Shown piece by piece: positions 28,337-37,408 of a stretch of DNA of 64,000 bases (positions within the stretch are counted from its first letter, which is position 1; each line of letters begins with the position of its first letter). The notes under the pieces were generated by a model that saw only the letters and a list, made by a program, of their open reading frames with translations, was not told the origin of the DNA and did no database searches. The stretch is from positions 1 through 64,000 of the forward strand of contig JALUAM010000007.1 of assembly GCA_027051095.1 (NCBI GenBank), written 5' to 3'. Source of the stretch: Acidilobaceae archaeon (lineage in GTDB: Archaea; Thermoproteota; Thermoprotei_A; Sulfolobales; Acidilobaceae). The translations under genes were made by a program, and so were the position numbers.

Positions 28337-30109
28337 TTGAGGGGGCTTAAAGGGTTGGCGGGTATAGATGTAATTGAGCATGACATCGTAATCGTGGGTA
28401 GTGGCATAGCGGGGCTTAGAGCAGCGGTCGAGATTAAGAGGAGGTATGGGGATAAGCTTGACGTGGGGATTATAAGCAAGATACAGCTTATGAGAAGCCA
28501 TAGCGTGAGCGCTGAGGGCGGCACGGCTGCAGTCATATACCGCGAGGAGGGGGACAGCTTCGCACTCCATGCATGGGACACTATTAAGGGCAGCGACTTC
28601 CTCGCGGACCAGGACGCTGTGTGGATCTTCGTTAAGTTGATGCCTGAGGAGGTTAGGCTGCTAGAGCACTGGGGCATGCCGTGGAGCAGGAGGCCCGACG
28701 GGAGGCTAGCCACTAGGGCCTTCGGCGGCCACAGCTTCAAGAGGACTCTCTTCGCCGGGGATAAGACGGGCTACTATGAAATGCACACCTTGTACAACAA
28801 GCTGCTAGAGTATGACGGCTGGGAGAGGTATGACGAGTGGTACGTGACCAACATAGTAGTCGAGGACGGCGAGTTCAGAGGGCTCTACGCTCTCAGCCCG
28901 AGGGACGGCAACATATACCTCTTTAAGGCAAAGGCCGCCATTATAGCCACCGGGGGCGCCGGCAGGCTCTACAACTTCGCCACTTATGCACACACGGTGA
29001 CAGGAGACGGTTGGGGCATGGCGTGGAGGGCCGGCATACCTCTGAAAGACCCAGAGTTCTTCCAGTTCCACCCGACGGGCCTAGTACCAAGCGGCATATT
29101 GATAACAGAGGGCGCGAGGGGCGAGGGAGGGTACCTGATAAACAATAAGGGAGAGAGATTCATGCTGAGAAAGGACTGCGCCCCCAAGATGGCCGAGATA
29201 GCACCGAGGGATATAGTGTCGAGGTGCATGATGAGGGAGATAATGGAGGGCAGGGGGTTCAAGGACGAGGTCTCCGGGCTGGAGTATGTTCTACTTGACC
29301 TGAGGCACCTGGGAGAGGAGAAGATAAACGAGAAGCTGCCGACCGTGAGGGAGATCGCTATAAAGTATGCCGGGATAGACCCCGTGGAGGAGCCACTGCC
29401 CGTCAGACCCGTAGCCCACTACACGATGGGCGGCATAAGGACCGATAGTTATTATAGGGTTCTAGACATGGACGGCCGCTGGATCCGCGGCCTCTTCGCA
29501 GCGGGCGAGGTTGCAGCCGCGAGCATACACGGGGCCAACAGGCTGGGTAGCAACAGCACTGCCGAGTGCCTCACGTCGGGCAGGATAACGGGTATGCTGG
29601 CGGCCGAGTACGCCCTCAAGGTGAAGGAGGCTAGGTCGCCGCCGCGGGAGAGGAGCCTAAAGGAGGAGGAGTGGGTCTACAGCCTCGTGAAGAGGGAGAG
29701 CGGCATACCCTCCTACGAGGTTAGGAGAGAGTTAAGGAACACTATGGGGCGCTACTTCTACGTGATAAGGGACGGGGAAGGCATGAGGAACGGGCTTGTG
29801 ACAATAATCAAGCTCAGGAAGCTGTTCAGAGAGAGGGTCTACGTGGAGGACAAGAGCAGGGTGTACAATACTGACCTGATAGCCGCCCTCGAGACCGCTA
29901 ATATGCTGGACGCGGCGCTGGCCGTGGCGCAGGCCGCGTTGAACAGAACCGAGAGCAGAGGAGCCCACTACAGGATCGATTACCCCAAGAGGGACGACGA
30001 GAACTGGCTGAAGCATACGCTGGTGACGAGGTATGGCGAGGACGACGTGAGGATAAGCTACGAGCCCGTGAGGATAACTACCTGGAAGCCCGTAGAGAGG
30101 AAGTACTAG
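28337..30109 (+). CDS. sdhA: succinate dehydrogenase flavoprotein subunit
   Basis: VIVGSGIAGLRAAVEIKRRY; RSHSVSAEGGTAAV; VRPVAHYTMGGIRTD; GANRLGSNSTAECLTSGRI. Confidence 0.95.
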   Translation: MRGLKGLAGIDVIEHDIVIVGSGIAGLRAAVEIKRRYGDKLDVGIISKIQLMRSHSVSAEGGTAAVIYREEGDSFALHAWDTIKGSDFLADQDAVWIFVKLMPEEVRLLEHWGMPWSRRPDGRLATRAFGGHSFKRTLFAGDKTGYYEMHTLYNKLLEYDGWERYDEWYVTNIVVEDGEFRGLYALSPRDGNIYLFKAKAAIIATGGAGRLYNFATYAHTVTGDGWGMAWRAGIPLKDPEFFQFHPTGLVPSGILITEGARGEGGYLINNKGERFMLRKDCAPKMAEIAPRDIVSRCMMREIMEGRGFKDEVSGLEYVLLDLRHLGEEKINEKLPTVREIAIKYAGIDPVEEPLPVRPVAHYTMGGIRTDSYYRVLDMDGRWIRGLFAAGEVAAASIHGANRLGSNSTAECLTSGRITGMLAAEYALKVKEARSPPRERSLKEEEWVYSLVKRESGIPSYEVRRELRNTMGRYFYVIRDGEGMRNGLVTIIKLRKLFRERVYVEDKSRVYNTDLIAALETANMLDAALAVAQAALNRTESRGAHYRIDYPKRDDENWLKHTLVTRYGEDDVRISYEPVRITTWKPVERKY

Positions 30110-30166
30110 CACCCTGGCCACACCCCTCATTTTCAACTATTATAAAGCCTAAGCGCGACCACTCCT

Positions 30167-30664
30167 TTGCCGGGAGGTGCGCGTCTAGTGGCCGGAAGGC
30201 AGGGCCGGTCTGCTAGGCTACTGGACCTGAGGCCGGGGTGGAAGGCGTTTGTCAACCCCTGGCTCCTAAGGATAGCCAATAACCCCGAGAGGCTAGCATT
30301 CATTATGCACAGGGTTACAGGGGTTATAGCGAGCCTCTTCCTCTTCCTTCACATCATCTCTACAAACGTCCCCGCTAGGGAGGGCTGGGAGGCGTGGAGG
30401 GAGGAGGTTATGAACCTGCAGGGCCTAACCCTAACCTCAATTCTCTTCTACATAGCTATGGGCGCGATATTGTTTCATGGGCTTAACGGGACCAGGCTGA
30501 TCCTCGCTGAGGCCTTAGCCCTGGGCATAGGGAGGCCTGAGAAGCCGAAGCCCCCATACATAGCTCCCCTACTGAGGGGCTTCCAGAGGACCCTCCTCTA
30601 CGCTACTTTCGTCCTGTGGATAATCCTCTGGGCTCTGCTAGGCTACGTGATGTTCTTCACGTGA
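30167..30664 (+). CDS. sdhC: succinate dehydrogenase membrane subunit C
   Basis: MHRVTGVIASLFLFLHIIS; HGLNGTRLIL; position between sdhA and sdhB. Confidence 0.88.
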   Translation: MPGGARLVAGRQGRSARLLDLRPGWKAFVNPWLLRIANNPERLAFIMHRVTGVIASLFLFLHIISTNVPAREGWEAWREEVMNLQGLTLTSILFYIAMGAILFHGLNGTRLILAEALALGIGRPEKPKPPYIAPLLRGFQRTLLYATFVLWIILWALLGYVMFFT

Positions 30665-30668
30665 GGGG

Positions 30669-31031
30669 GTGGTTGAAGTGGCCAGGGCTAGCCTGCTGTA
30701 CCTCCTACAATACGTGACTGGAGCCCTAATGATTGTGCTCGTCTCATGGCACCTGGCGATGAGGATACCGTGGCTGCGGGGAGTGGAGAGCTTCATAGAG
30801 ACCCTTGACAGCACGGTCGTGTACAACGAGATAACAGGGTTCAGCGTGCTGCTCCTTCTGCTAGCCTACTCGACCCTATTCCACGGCATAAACGGGCTGA
30901 GGATGATACTGTTGGAGCTAAGGCACGGGCGCTACTGGGATAGGGCTGTCAATATAGCCGCTCTGATAACATTCATAGTGTTCGCCGCGATAGCTACGCA
31001 CAGCGTTGTGGGGGTAGAGCCGCCGAGCTAG
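30669..31031 (+). CDS. sdhD: succinate dehydrogenase membrane subunit D
   Basis: YVTGALMIVLVSWHLAMR; LFHGINGLRMILLE. Confidence 0.85.
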   Translation: MVEVARASLLYLLQYVTGALMIVLVSWHLAMRIPWLRGVESFIETLDSTVVYNEITGFSVLLLLLAYSTLFHGINGLRMILLELRHGRYWDRAVNIAALITFIVFAAIATHSVVGVEPPS

Positions 31032-31055
31032 GACCTGCGGCAGGGGTGAGGCGGG

Positions 31056-31976
31056 TTGGCGATATTCGACGCTAGAGCGGCGGTCATGATCCCGCCTAGG
31101 AAGGTGAAGTTCTTAATTAGAAGGTATAACCCGGAGGAGGGTAGAAGCTGGTGGCAGGAGTATGAGGTCGAGACCTATAGGGGCATGACTGTGCTAGACG
31201 CCTTGTTGAAGATTAAGGAGGAGATCGACCACACGCTCGTACTTAGGTATAGCTGTAGGATGGCTGTCTGCGGCAGTTGTGGCATGATAATCAATGGGAC
31301 TCCCAGGCTGGCATGTCAAACCCAGGTGGCAGAGGTTGCCAGCGAGGCGCGGCCCGTGGTTAAAGTGGAGCCCATGTACAACTTCAAGGTTATAAGGGAT
31401 CTTGTAGTCGACTTCACAGAGTTCTTCGAGAAGCATAGGAGGGTGAAGCCCTACCTTATAAGGAGGGATGTCGAGGAGAGGGAGAACCCGAAGTACGAGT
31501 ATAGGCTACTCCCGGAGGAGTACGAGTCGTTCTATCAATACAGTCTCTGCATAGCGTGTGGCCTCTGCGTTTCGGCCTGCCCCGTGTTCGCCAGCGATAG
31601 GAGGTTCCTGGGCCCGCAGGCGCTAGCACAGGCATACAGGTTTATAATAGATCCGAGGGATGAAGGGTGGGCTGAGAGGCTCGAGATAGTCGACTCCGAG
31701 GACGGCGTGTTCGGCTGCCACCTGGCAGCAAGCTGTAGCGCGGTATGCCCTAAGGAGGTGGATCCCGGCGCCGCCATCCAGAGGCTCAGGAGCCTGCTCC
31801 TACGCTACAGGCTGGGCTTGTGGAAGAAGAAGATTAGCGGTCCTGTAGGCCCCCTGGAGAAGAAGGCTGAGAGGAAGCCATTGCCGCCCGAGGCAGAAAC
31901 GCTGCCAGGGGTGTCATTGGAGGAGCTGGAAGAGTCTGAAGTCGAGATCCCTGTGGACGAGCTGATAGCGGGCTAA
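31056..31976 (+). CDS. sdhB: succinate dehydrogenase iron-sulfur subunit
   Basis: LRYSCRMAVCGSCGMIINGTPRLACQT; CIACGLCVSACPVFA; AASCSAVCPKEVDPGAAI. Confidence 0.96.
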   Translation: MAIFDARAAVMIPPRKVKFLIRRYNPEEGRSWWQEYEVETYRGMTVLDALLKIKEEIDHTLVLRYSCRMAVCGSCGMIINGTPRLACQTQVAEVASEARPVVKVEPMYNFKVIRDLVVDFTEFFEKHRRVKPYLIRRDVEERENPKYEYRLLPEEYESFYQYSLCIACGLCVSACPVFASDRRFLGPQALAQAYRFIIDPRDEGWAERLEIVDSEDGVFGCHLAASCSAVCPKEVDPGAAIQRLRSLLLRYRLGLWKKKISGPVGPLEKKAERKPLPPEAETLPGVSLEELEESEVEIPVDELIAG

Positions 31977-31996
31977 CGACCAAGGGCTGCGCGCTA

Positions 31997-32118
31997 GGCC
32001 CGCGGAGGCGGGGCCTGGAGAGGTATGCCCCGTAACCCCGCCACCATCATCCGCCGCGGCAGCTGTCAGAGAGGACAGCGGCTCTTCATCCCTCTCCGCG
32101 GCCCCAGCCCCGCGGGCC
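31997..32118. other. large imperfect inverted repeat / structured RNA candidate
   Basis: Arms GGCCCGCGGAGGCGGGGCCTGGAGAGG (31997-32023) and CCTCTCCGCGGCCCCAGCCCCGCGGGCC (32091-32118) pair over ~25 bp; internal hairpin GCTGTC-agagag-GACAGC. Confidence 0.7.
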
Positions 32119-32240
32119 CCTCTAGTAGCTGTTACGCTCCACGCTCTTAACAGGTAGCGCTAAGGAGTTTGGAACGTCGGATTCGTCGCGCGGCGCAGGT
32201 TAGCTTATAAACCCCTGGCCCCCGTCTACCCCCGGGGTCT

Positions 32241-33449
32241 ATGTTGATCGCCCGCGCTAGAGGCCTCGCGGGCCTGGCGCTTCTTGTAGTAATAGCTGCC
32301 AGCCTTGCGTCCATAGCGTCCGGGGCTTCTAGCGATAAGCCCGTTCTCAGAGTCCTTAACTATAGCGAATACATAGATTACTCTGTGATAGATGAATTCG
32401 AGAGGCTTTACAACGTGGAGGTTGTATACGACGAGTTTGAAGCCGCTGAGGAGGCCTGGGCTAAGCTCAAGGCGGGGGGAGCCGGGTACGACCTCATAAT
32501 AATAGCTCACACTCATGTGAGGCTCGCTATAGAGCAGGGCCTCGTAAGACCCTTGGACAAGAGTCTCATACCAAACCTTGAGCTGCTAGACCCCAGGATA
32601 GCTTCACATCCCGCGGACCCGAGTCAAGAATACGCAGTACCATACATGTGGGGTACCACGGGGATAGCCTATGTCGAGGGCTGTGTCGACGAGCCCCCGA
32701 GGACTTGGAGGGAGTTCTTCGACCCCGAGTACCTGGAAAGGTACAGTGGCAAGGTTAGCTTGCTGCCAGAGTTTACCGAGGTCGTAGAGGCCGCTATGAT
32801 CGCAATGGGCATAGACCCTGCTGTGCGGGACAACTGGAACGAGGAGACTATGGACAAGGTTGTCGACTTAGTCCTTAGGGTTAAGCCCTACCTAGCCGGC
32901 TTCTACGGCGCTAGCCAGTACATCCCCGCTCTGGCCTCTGGCGAGCTCTGCCTTGCCCAGGCCTGGAACGGCGACGCGCTGATAGCAAAGGAGGAGAACG
33001 AGAACGTTAACTTCGTAGCCCCCCGCGACGGGACAATCTTCTGGGTTGACTTCATGGTGATACCCAGGGACGCTGAGAACGTCGAGCTAGCACACAAGTT
33101 TATAAACTTCCTCCTCGAGCCCAGGATAGCCGCCGCAAACGTTAAGGCTGTGTGGTACGCATCCAGCATAAAGAAAGAGGTGCTCGTTGATTACGCAGAG
33201 GAGACTGGCGACTCCGAGCTGCTAGAGGTGTTAAACAACCCCATAGTATATCCGCCCGAGGACTCAAAGCTGGTCCCAAGCCCCGTCCTCGACAGGGAGA
33301 TGCAGAGGCTGGTGGAAGACGTTAGAATCAGAATCCTAGCTGGCGAAGCAGGCGGCGACGCTCTGCCGGCTGACGCGGTTCTCGCTGTTCTAGTTATTGC
33401 CCTGCTCGTAGTAGCCGCGGCCTTAATATATAGGAGGTTGAGGGGGTAG
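32241..33449 (+). CDS. ABC transporter substrate-binding protein (spermidine/putrescine PotD-like), C-terminally TM-anchored
   Basis: Signal-like N-terminus; VLRVLNYSEYIDYSVIDEFE; C-terminal TM. TATA ttataaa near 32204. Confidence 0.9.
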   Translation: MLIARARGLAGLALLVVIAASLASIASGASSDKPVLRVLNYSEYIDYSVIDEFERLYNVEVVYDEFEAAEEAWAKLKAGGAGYDLIIIAHTHVRLAIEQGLVRPLDKSLIPNLELLDPRIASHPADPSQEYAVPYMWGTTGIAYVEGCVDEPPRTWREFFDPEYLERYSGKVSLLPEFTEVVEAAMIAMGIDPAVRDNWNEETMDKVVDLVLRVKPYLAGFYGASQYIPALASGELCLAQAWNGDALIAKEENENVNFVAPRDGTIFWVDFMVIPRDAENVELAHKFINFLLEPRIAAANVKAVWYASSIKKEVLVDYAEETGDSELLEVLNNPIVYPPEDSKLVPSPVLDREMQRLVEDVRIRILAGEAGGDALPADAVLAVLVIALLVVAAALIYRRLRG

Positions 33450-33456
33450 GCAGGGA

Positions 33457-34482
33457 TTGCCCCGCCCGCCTGTCAGGCTTGAGGGTGTATGGGCGGGATA
33501 TGAGGGTAGGGTAGTGCTGAGGGGGGTTGATATAGAGTTCCCCGGGGGAGGCATAACTGCTGTCTTGGGCCCGAGCGGCTGCGGCAAGACGACGCTCCTC
33601 AAGGTGATAGCCGGGCTGGTCGAGGTTCTCAGGGGTAGGGTCTTCTTCGGAGACGTGGAAGTAACGAGGCTTCCCCCGGAGAGAAGGAACGTGGGCATGG
33701 TATTCCAGGACCTAGCCTTGTTCCCCCACATGACCGTCTTTGAGAACGTGGCATTCGGCCTTAGGGTTAGAGGGGTGGGGGGCAGTGAGCTTAAAAGGAG
33801 GGTTATGGAGGCGCTTGAGCTGGTAGGATTGGATCCCGTGGAGTTTGCGAGTAGGAGGGTGACGGAGCTTAGCGGTGGCCAGCAGCAGAGAGTTGCGCTG
33901 GCCAGAGCCCTAGTTATAGAGCCAGAGGTGCTCCTGCTGGACGAGCCGCTAGCCCACCTGGACTACAAGATAAGGCAGAGGCTGGTGTGGGAGCTTAGGA
34001 GGCTCCAGAGGAGGCTGGGAGTGACGACGATATACGTTACCCACGACCAGTGGGAGGCCATGGAGCTTGCTGACATGCTGGCAGTTATGAGGGATGGGGG
34101 CGTAGTTCAGTTTGGCAGGCCGGAGGAGGTGTACGAAAACCCTGCGGACGAGTTCGTAGCAACGTTCTTTGGCGACGCTAATATAATGCCGGCTAGGCTC
34201 CTCGGCGAGGGCGAGGGGCTGGTAGCGGTTAGGCCGGAGGATGTGATGCCCCTTCCTCCCGGCAGGGAGGCCGGCCCCGGCTTCTACGTTATTGAGGGCT
34301 ACGTGGAGGATAGGGTCTTTCAGGGCCCCCTCGTGCGTTTCGAGGTCAGAGTAGATGGCGTCGTGGTGAGGAGCCTGGTGCCGCGCAGGATTGCGAGGGG
34401 CATGCCCGATAGGGGCCCGGTGCGCCTGGTCATACCTAAGGGCTCGGTTAAGAGGCTTGGCGGGCGGGGTGCCCGGGGGTAG
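33457..34482 (+). CDS. ABC transporter ATP-binding protein (PotA-like)
   Basis: GPSGCGKTTLLKVIAGL; LSGGQQQRVALARAL; LLLDEPLAHLD; TOBE-like C-terminus. Confidence 0.95.
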   Translation: MPRPPVRLEGVWAGYEGRVVLRGVDIEFPGGGITAVLGPSGCGKTTLLKVIAGLVEVLRGRVFFGDVEVTRLPPERRNVGMVFQDLALFPHMTVFENVAFGLRVRGVGGSELKRRVMEALELVGLDPVEFASRRVTELSGGQQQRVALARALVIEPEVLLLDEPLAHLDYKIRQRLVWELRRLQRRLGVTTIYVTHDQWEAMELADMLAVMRDGGVVQFGRPEEVYENPADEFVATFFGDANIMPARLLGEGEGLVAVRPEDVMPLPPGREAGPGFYVIEGYVEDRVFQGPLVRFEVRVDGVVVRSLVPRRIARGMPDRGPVRLVIPKGSVKRLGGRGARG

Positions 34483-35246
34483 TGAACCCTTCGAGGCTTT
34501 TAGCGGCACCCCTAATCCTCTACCTGATAGTATTCTTTTACGCGCCTCTCCTCTACATAGCGCTTGTAGGCGCCTCAATCGAGGGTTTCCCTAGGTCCTA
34601 TATAGAGGCGGTCTCTAGGCCGGAGTTCCATGTGTTCTACATTAAGGGGGCCGCAGCTGCAACTATTGCAACGTTAATGGCTATCATTCTCAGCGTGCCT
34701 GTAGCCTTCTACGCTGCATACTATGCGCGCCGGATTGAGAGGGCCCTCATAGTAGTGGCAATGGTGTCTACGTTCTGGGTCGACGTGCTTCTCAGGGCTC
34801 TCTCGCTCAAGCTGCTATTCCAGGCTATAGGCGTGAGTCCTGGCTTCTGGCCCATGGTTGTGGGCCTGGCCTACGAGGTCCTACCCATAGTATTCATAGC
34901 GTCGTACCTGGGAGCGTCACAGGCGCCCAGGGAGCTGATCGACGCTGCGCGGACGCTCGGAGCAGGCCCCCTCCAGGCCTTCGCGAGAGTCGCGCTACCT
35001 ATATCGGCTCCGTGGATAGCGGCGGGAGCGGCCGCGTCATTCGTATACTCTTTCGCTGACTACGCTGTGCCCAGCCTCCTGGGCGGGACTACCGGCTTCA
35101 CGGTAGGCAACCTGATCTACACGTTGATATTGGAGGGCGACAGGTGGGGTGTTGGGAGTGCTGTGGCGGTGATGCTGACATTGGTATCCGCAGCCGGCGC
35201 TGCCCTGCTCTTCGGGAGGTTATATCGCATTGAGGTTGGACGCTAA
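34482..35246 (+). CDS. ABC transporter permease (PotB-like)
   Basis: EAA loop ELIDAARTLGAGPLQAFARVALPISAP. Confidence 0.92.
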   Translation: MNPSRLLAAPLILYLIVFFYAPLLYIALVGASIEGFPRSYIEAVSRPEFHVFYIKGAAAATIATLMAIILSVPVAFYAAYYARRIERALIVVAMVSTFWVDVLLRALSLKLLFQAIGVSPGFWPMVVGLAYEVLPIVFIASYLGASQAPRELIDAARTLGAGPLQAFARVALPISAPWIAAGAAASFVYSFADYAVPSLLGGTTGFTVGNLIYTLILEGDRWGVGSAVAVMLTLVSAAGAALLFGRLYRIEVGR

Positions 35247-36024
35247 GACCCTTCTAAGAGTTTACACGTTCACGGTCTTGGCTTTAGTCTACGCTCCGAT
35301 AGCGGCACTAGCGGTCCAGAGCTTCAGCGAGTCGCCCCTGATAGGAGTATGGGAAGGCTTTACGCTCAAGTGGTACTCTATGATACCAGGCGATGAGAGG
35401 GCTCTGAGGGCTCTCTACAATAGTCTGAGCGTTGCGGCTCTCAGCGCCCTCTCTAGCATTGTTATAGCGTTGCTGGCCTTAGCCGGGTATAGGAGGGTTA
35501 GGAGGGTCACCCTAGTCGACCTAGCGGTTTACCCTCCCCTCATACTTCCAGACATAGTTGAGGCAGTCGCCCTCCTCATGTTCTTGGTATACTTGGGGTT
35601 CCCTCTCGGCTTCTACAGCGTCTTAGTAGGGCATACAGCGTTCAACGTTGCATACGCCTACATAATCCTAGCCCCGGCGCTGAGAGGGGGCACTAAGCTA
35701 GAGGAGGCAGCTAGGACCTTAGGTGCTAGCCCCCTTCAAGTGTTCATCAGGGTTACGCTGCCCTTAGCGGCTCCAGGCTTAATTTCAGCATTCACCTTAA
35801 CCTTCCTGCTGAGCTTCACCGACTTCATTAAGACGCTGTTCACGACGGGGCCGGGCTTCGAGACGCTACCACTAATGATCTGGAATAGGGCTCGAAGGCC
35901 CGGACTAGGAGAGTACTCGAGTTATAGCTACCTGGCGGCGCTCTCAACGCTGTTAGTAGCCTCCTCCATATCTATAGCCGCCGTCTACACGCTGTACGCT
36001 CTTAGGAGGGGAGCCCGGAGCTAG
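35230..36024 (+). CDS. ABC transporter permease (PotC-like)
   Basis: EAA loop KLEEAARTLGASPLQVFIRVTLPLAAPGLISAF. Confidence 0.92.
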   Translation: MRLDAKTLLRVYTFTVLALVYAPIAALAVQSFSESPLIGVWEGFTLKWYSMIPGDERALRALYNSLSVAALSALSSIVIALLALAGYRRVRRVTLVDLAVYPPLILPDIVEAVALLMFLVYLGFPLGFYSVLVGHTAFNVAYAYIILAPALRGGTKLEEAARTLGASPLQVFIRVTLPLAAPGLISAFTLTFLLSFTDFIKTLFTTGPGFETLPLMIWNRARRPGLGEYSSYSYLAALSTLLVASSISIAAVYTLYALRRGARS

Positions 36025-36052
36025 CGCTCAAGCGTTGCAGGGGATGAAGAGT

Positions 36053-36131
36053 ACTCCCATGACCAGAGCCCTCCCCCCATGAGGGTGATGATGAATCCGG
36101 CAGGATCTGACCCTGCATTGAAGGCTCTGGC
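36053..36131. other. intergenic inverted repeat / three-way-junction RNA candidate
   Basis: CCAGAGCC ... GGCTCTGG perfect 8-bp ends enclosing CCCTC-N7-GAGGG and GCAGG-N7-CCTGC hairpins. Confidence 0.4.
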
Positions 36132-36158
36132 GGCGGATCGACATTTAGATGCGGCCGG

Positions 36159-37130
36159 GTGATGCATGGCTTGGCGGCGGATCTTGAGGGTATGAGAGGC
36201 TCCCAGGTAGAGATAATTTACCCTGCGACGGTCGACGGTATGATAGCTGCATTCATGGCTGCCCGGGTGGTGGGCGAGCCCGAAGACATAGTCATGGAGC
36301 CATATACGCCCGGTTCCAGGCCTAAGGTACAGGCGTCCAGGAGCGTCATAATAGCGGTGGGCGCTGAGGCGGCCCGGGAGGCCGAGAGGAGGCTTAGAGG
36401 CTCTGCTAAGCTACTGGTTGTCTCGAAGAGGGGTGAGGACATCAAGGGCCATGCAGGCGGGGGGCTCACCTACTCCTCATCACTGTCAGCGTGGCTGAAA
36501 GCTAGAGGCCACCCTGTGATGGCGGCTGCTAGCATAGTATCAGTGGCATGGTCTCTCTCTAGGAGTCTAGAAGAATATAGAAGGCTTATGGCGGAGGCGG
36601 GCATGGACCCTCTAGAGGACTACTGGATAGCAGAGACTGTAGCCCTCAATCTCCTATCCGTAGTCGAGTCCTGCAGGCAGGAGGGGCTAAAATGGTATCC
36701 GAGGCTCATGGCTATGGATACTGTAGAGCCTGTTAAGGCTGTATTCGAGGACGCGCTCCTAGCTAGCCTGAGGGCTCAGGCCGACTACGAGGCTCGTCGC
36801 CTAGCAGAGGAGGCAGATCGGAGGGCTTCAACCCTGTGCGGCTCTCTGAGAGCGGTTAGGCTAGAGGCGGACTGGGACCTCGGGGTCAGTATAGCCAAGA
36901 TCATGCGCGAGTCCATGGGGCGTGATGTGGTTGTAGCATTTAGGGCGCGGTGCAGTGGCTCCAGCTACGTGGTTCTCGCGACCTCTAGGAGCCTGGGAGG
37001 ATTATCCGTGGGCAGTGGCTACGTTGTCGAGTCTTTTGAGGGCTCGTGGGTGATAGCTTACTCCGGCGGGGAGGGCCTCGAGAGGATTTACAGGTCGCTG
37101 GTTAGCGCTGCGTGTAGTGGGAGGGGTTAG
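36159..37130 (+). CDS. hypothetical protein, possible divergent DHH-type fold
   Basis: IIYPATVDGMIAAFMAARVVGEP... resembles DHH proteins lacking the DHH motif. Confidence 0.5.
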   Translation: MMHGLAADLEGMRGSQVEIIYPATVDGMIAAFMAARVVGEPEDIVMEPYTPGSRPKVQASRSVIIAVGAEAAREAERRLRGSAKLLVVSKRGEDIKGHAGGGLTYSSSLSAWLKARGHPVMAAASIVSVAWSLSRSLEEYRRLMAEAGMDPLEDYWIAETVALNLLSVVESCRQEGLKWYPRLMAMDTVEPVKAVFEDALLASLRAQADYEARRLAEEADRRASTLCGSLRAVRLEADWDLGVSIAKIMRESMGRDVVVAFRARCSGSSYVVLATSRSLGGLSVGSGYVVESFEGSWVIAYSGGEGLERIYRSLVSAACSGRG

Positions 37131-37132
37131 TT

Positions 37133-37408
37133 CTGGCTCGAAGGAGGAGCGAGATTAGGGAGGCGATAAATAAGGCGATCTACACGGGGAGGGCGCGCGA
37201 GCTGGTATTCGTGTACAGGCACAGGGTCGAAGGCCTCGGGGAGAGGCTCGTTGAAGCGCCGCTCGCAGAGGTAGTCAGAGTGGACTCGTGGGCCGTGTAC
37301 CTATCCAGCGGCGACGTGATACCACTTCACAGGATAGTAGAGCTTAGGACGCTGGATGGAAGGGTTGTGTGGCGCAGGGGAGTGGGCTGGCTTGAAGAGA
37401 GGGGCTAA
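37133..37408 (+). CDS. DUF504-family protein, apparent CTG start
   Basis: RSEIREAINKAIYTGRARELVFVYRHR...SSGDVIPLHRIVELRTLDGRVVWRRG. Conserved N-terminus lies upstream of listed GTG 37211; the only start-like codon after stop 37115 is CTG 37133, behind GGGAGGGG. Confidence 0.72.
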   Translation: MARRRSEIREAINKAIYTGRARELVFVYRHRVEGLGERLVEAPLAEVVRVDSWAVYLSSGDVIPLHRIVELRTLDGRVVWRRGVGWLEERG

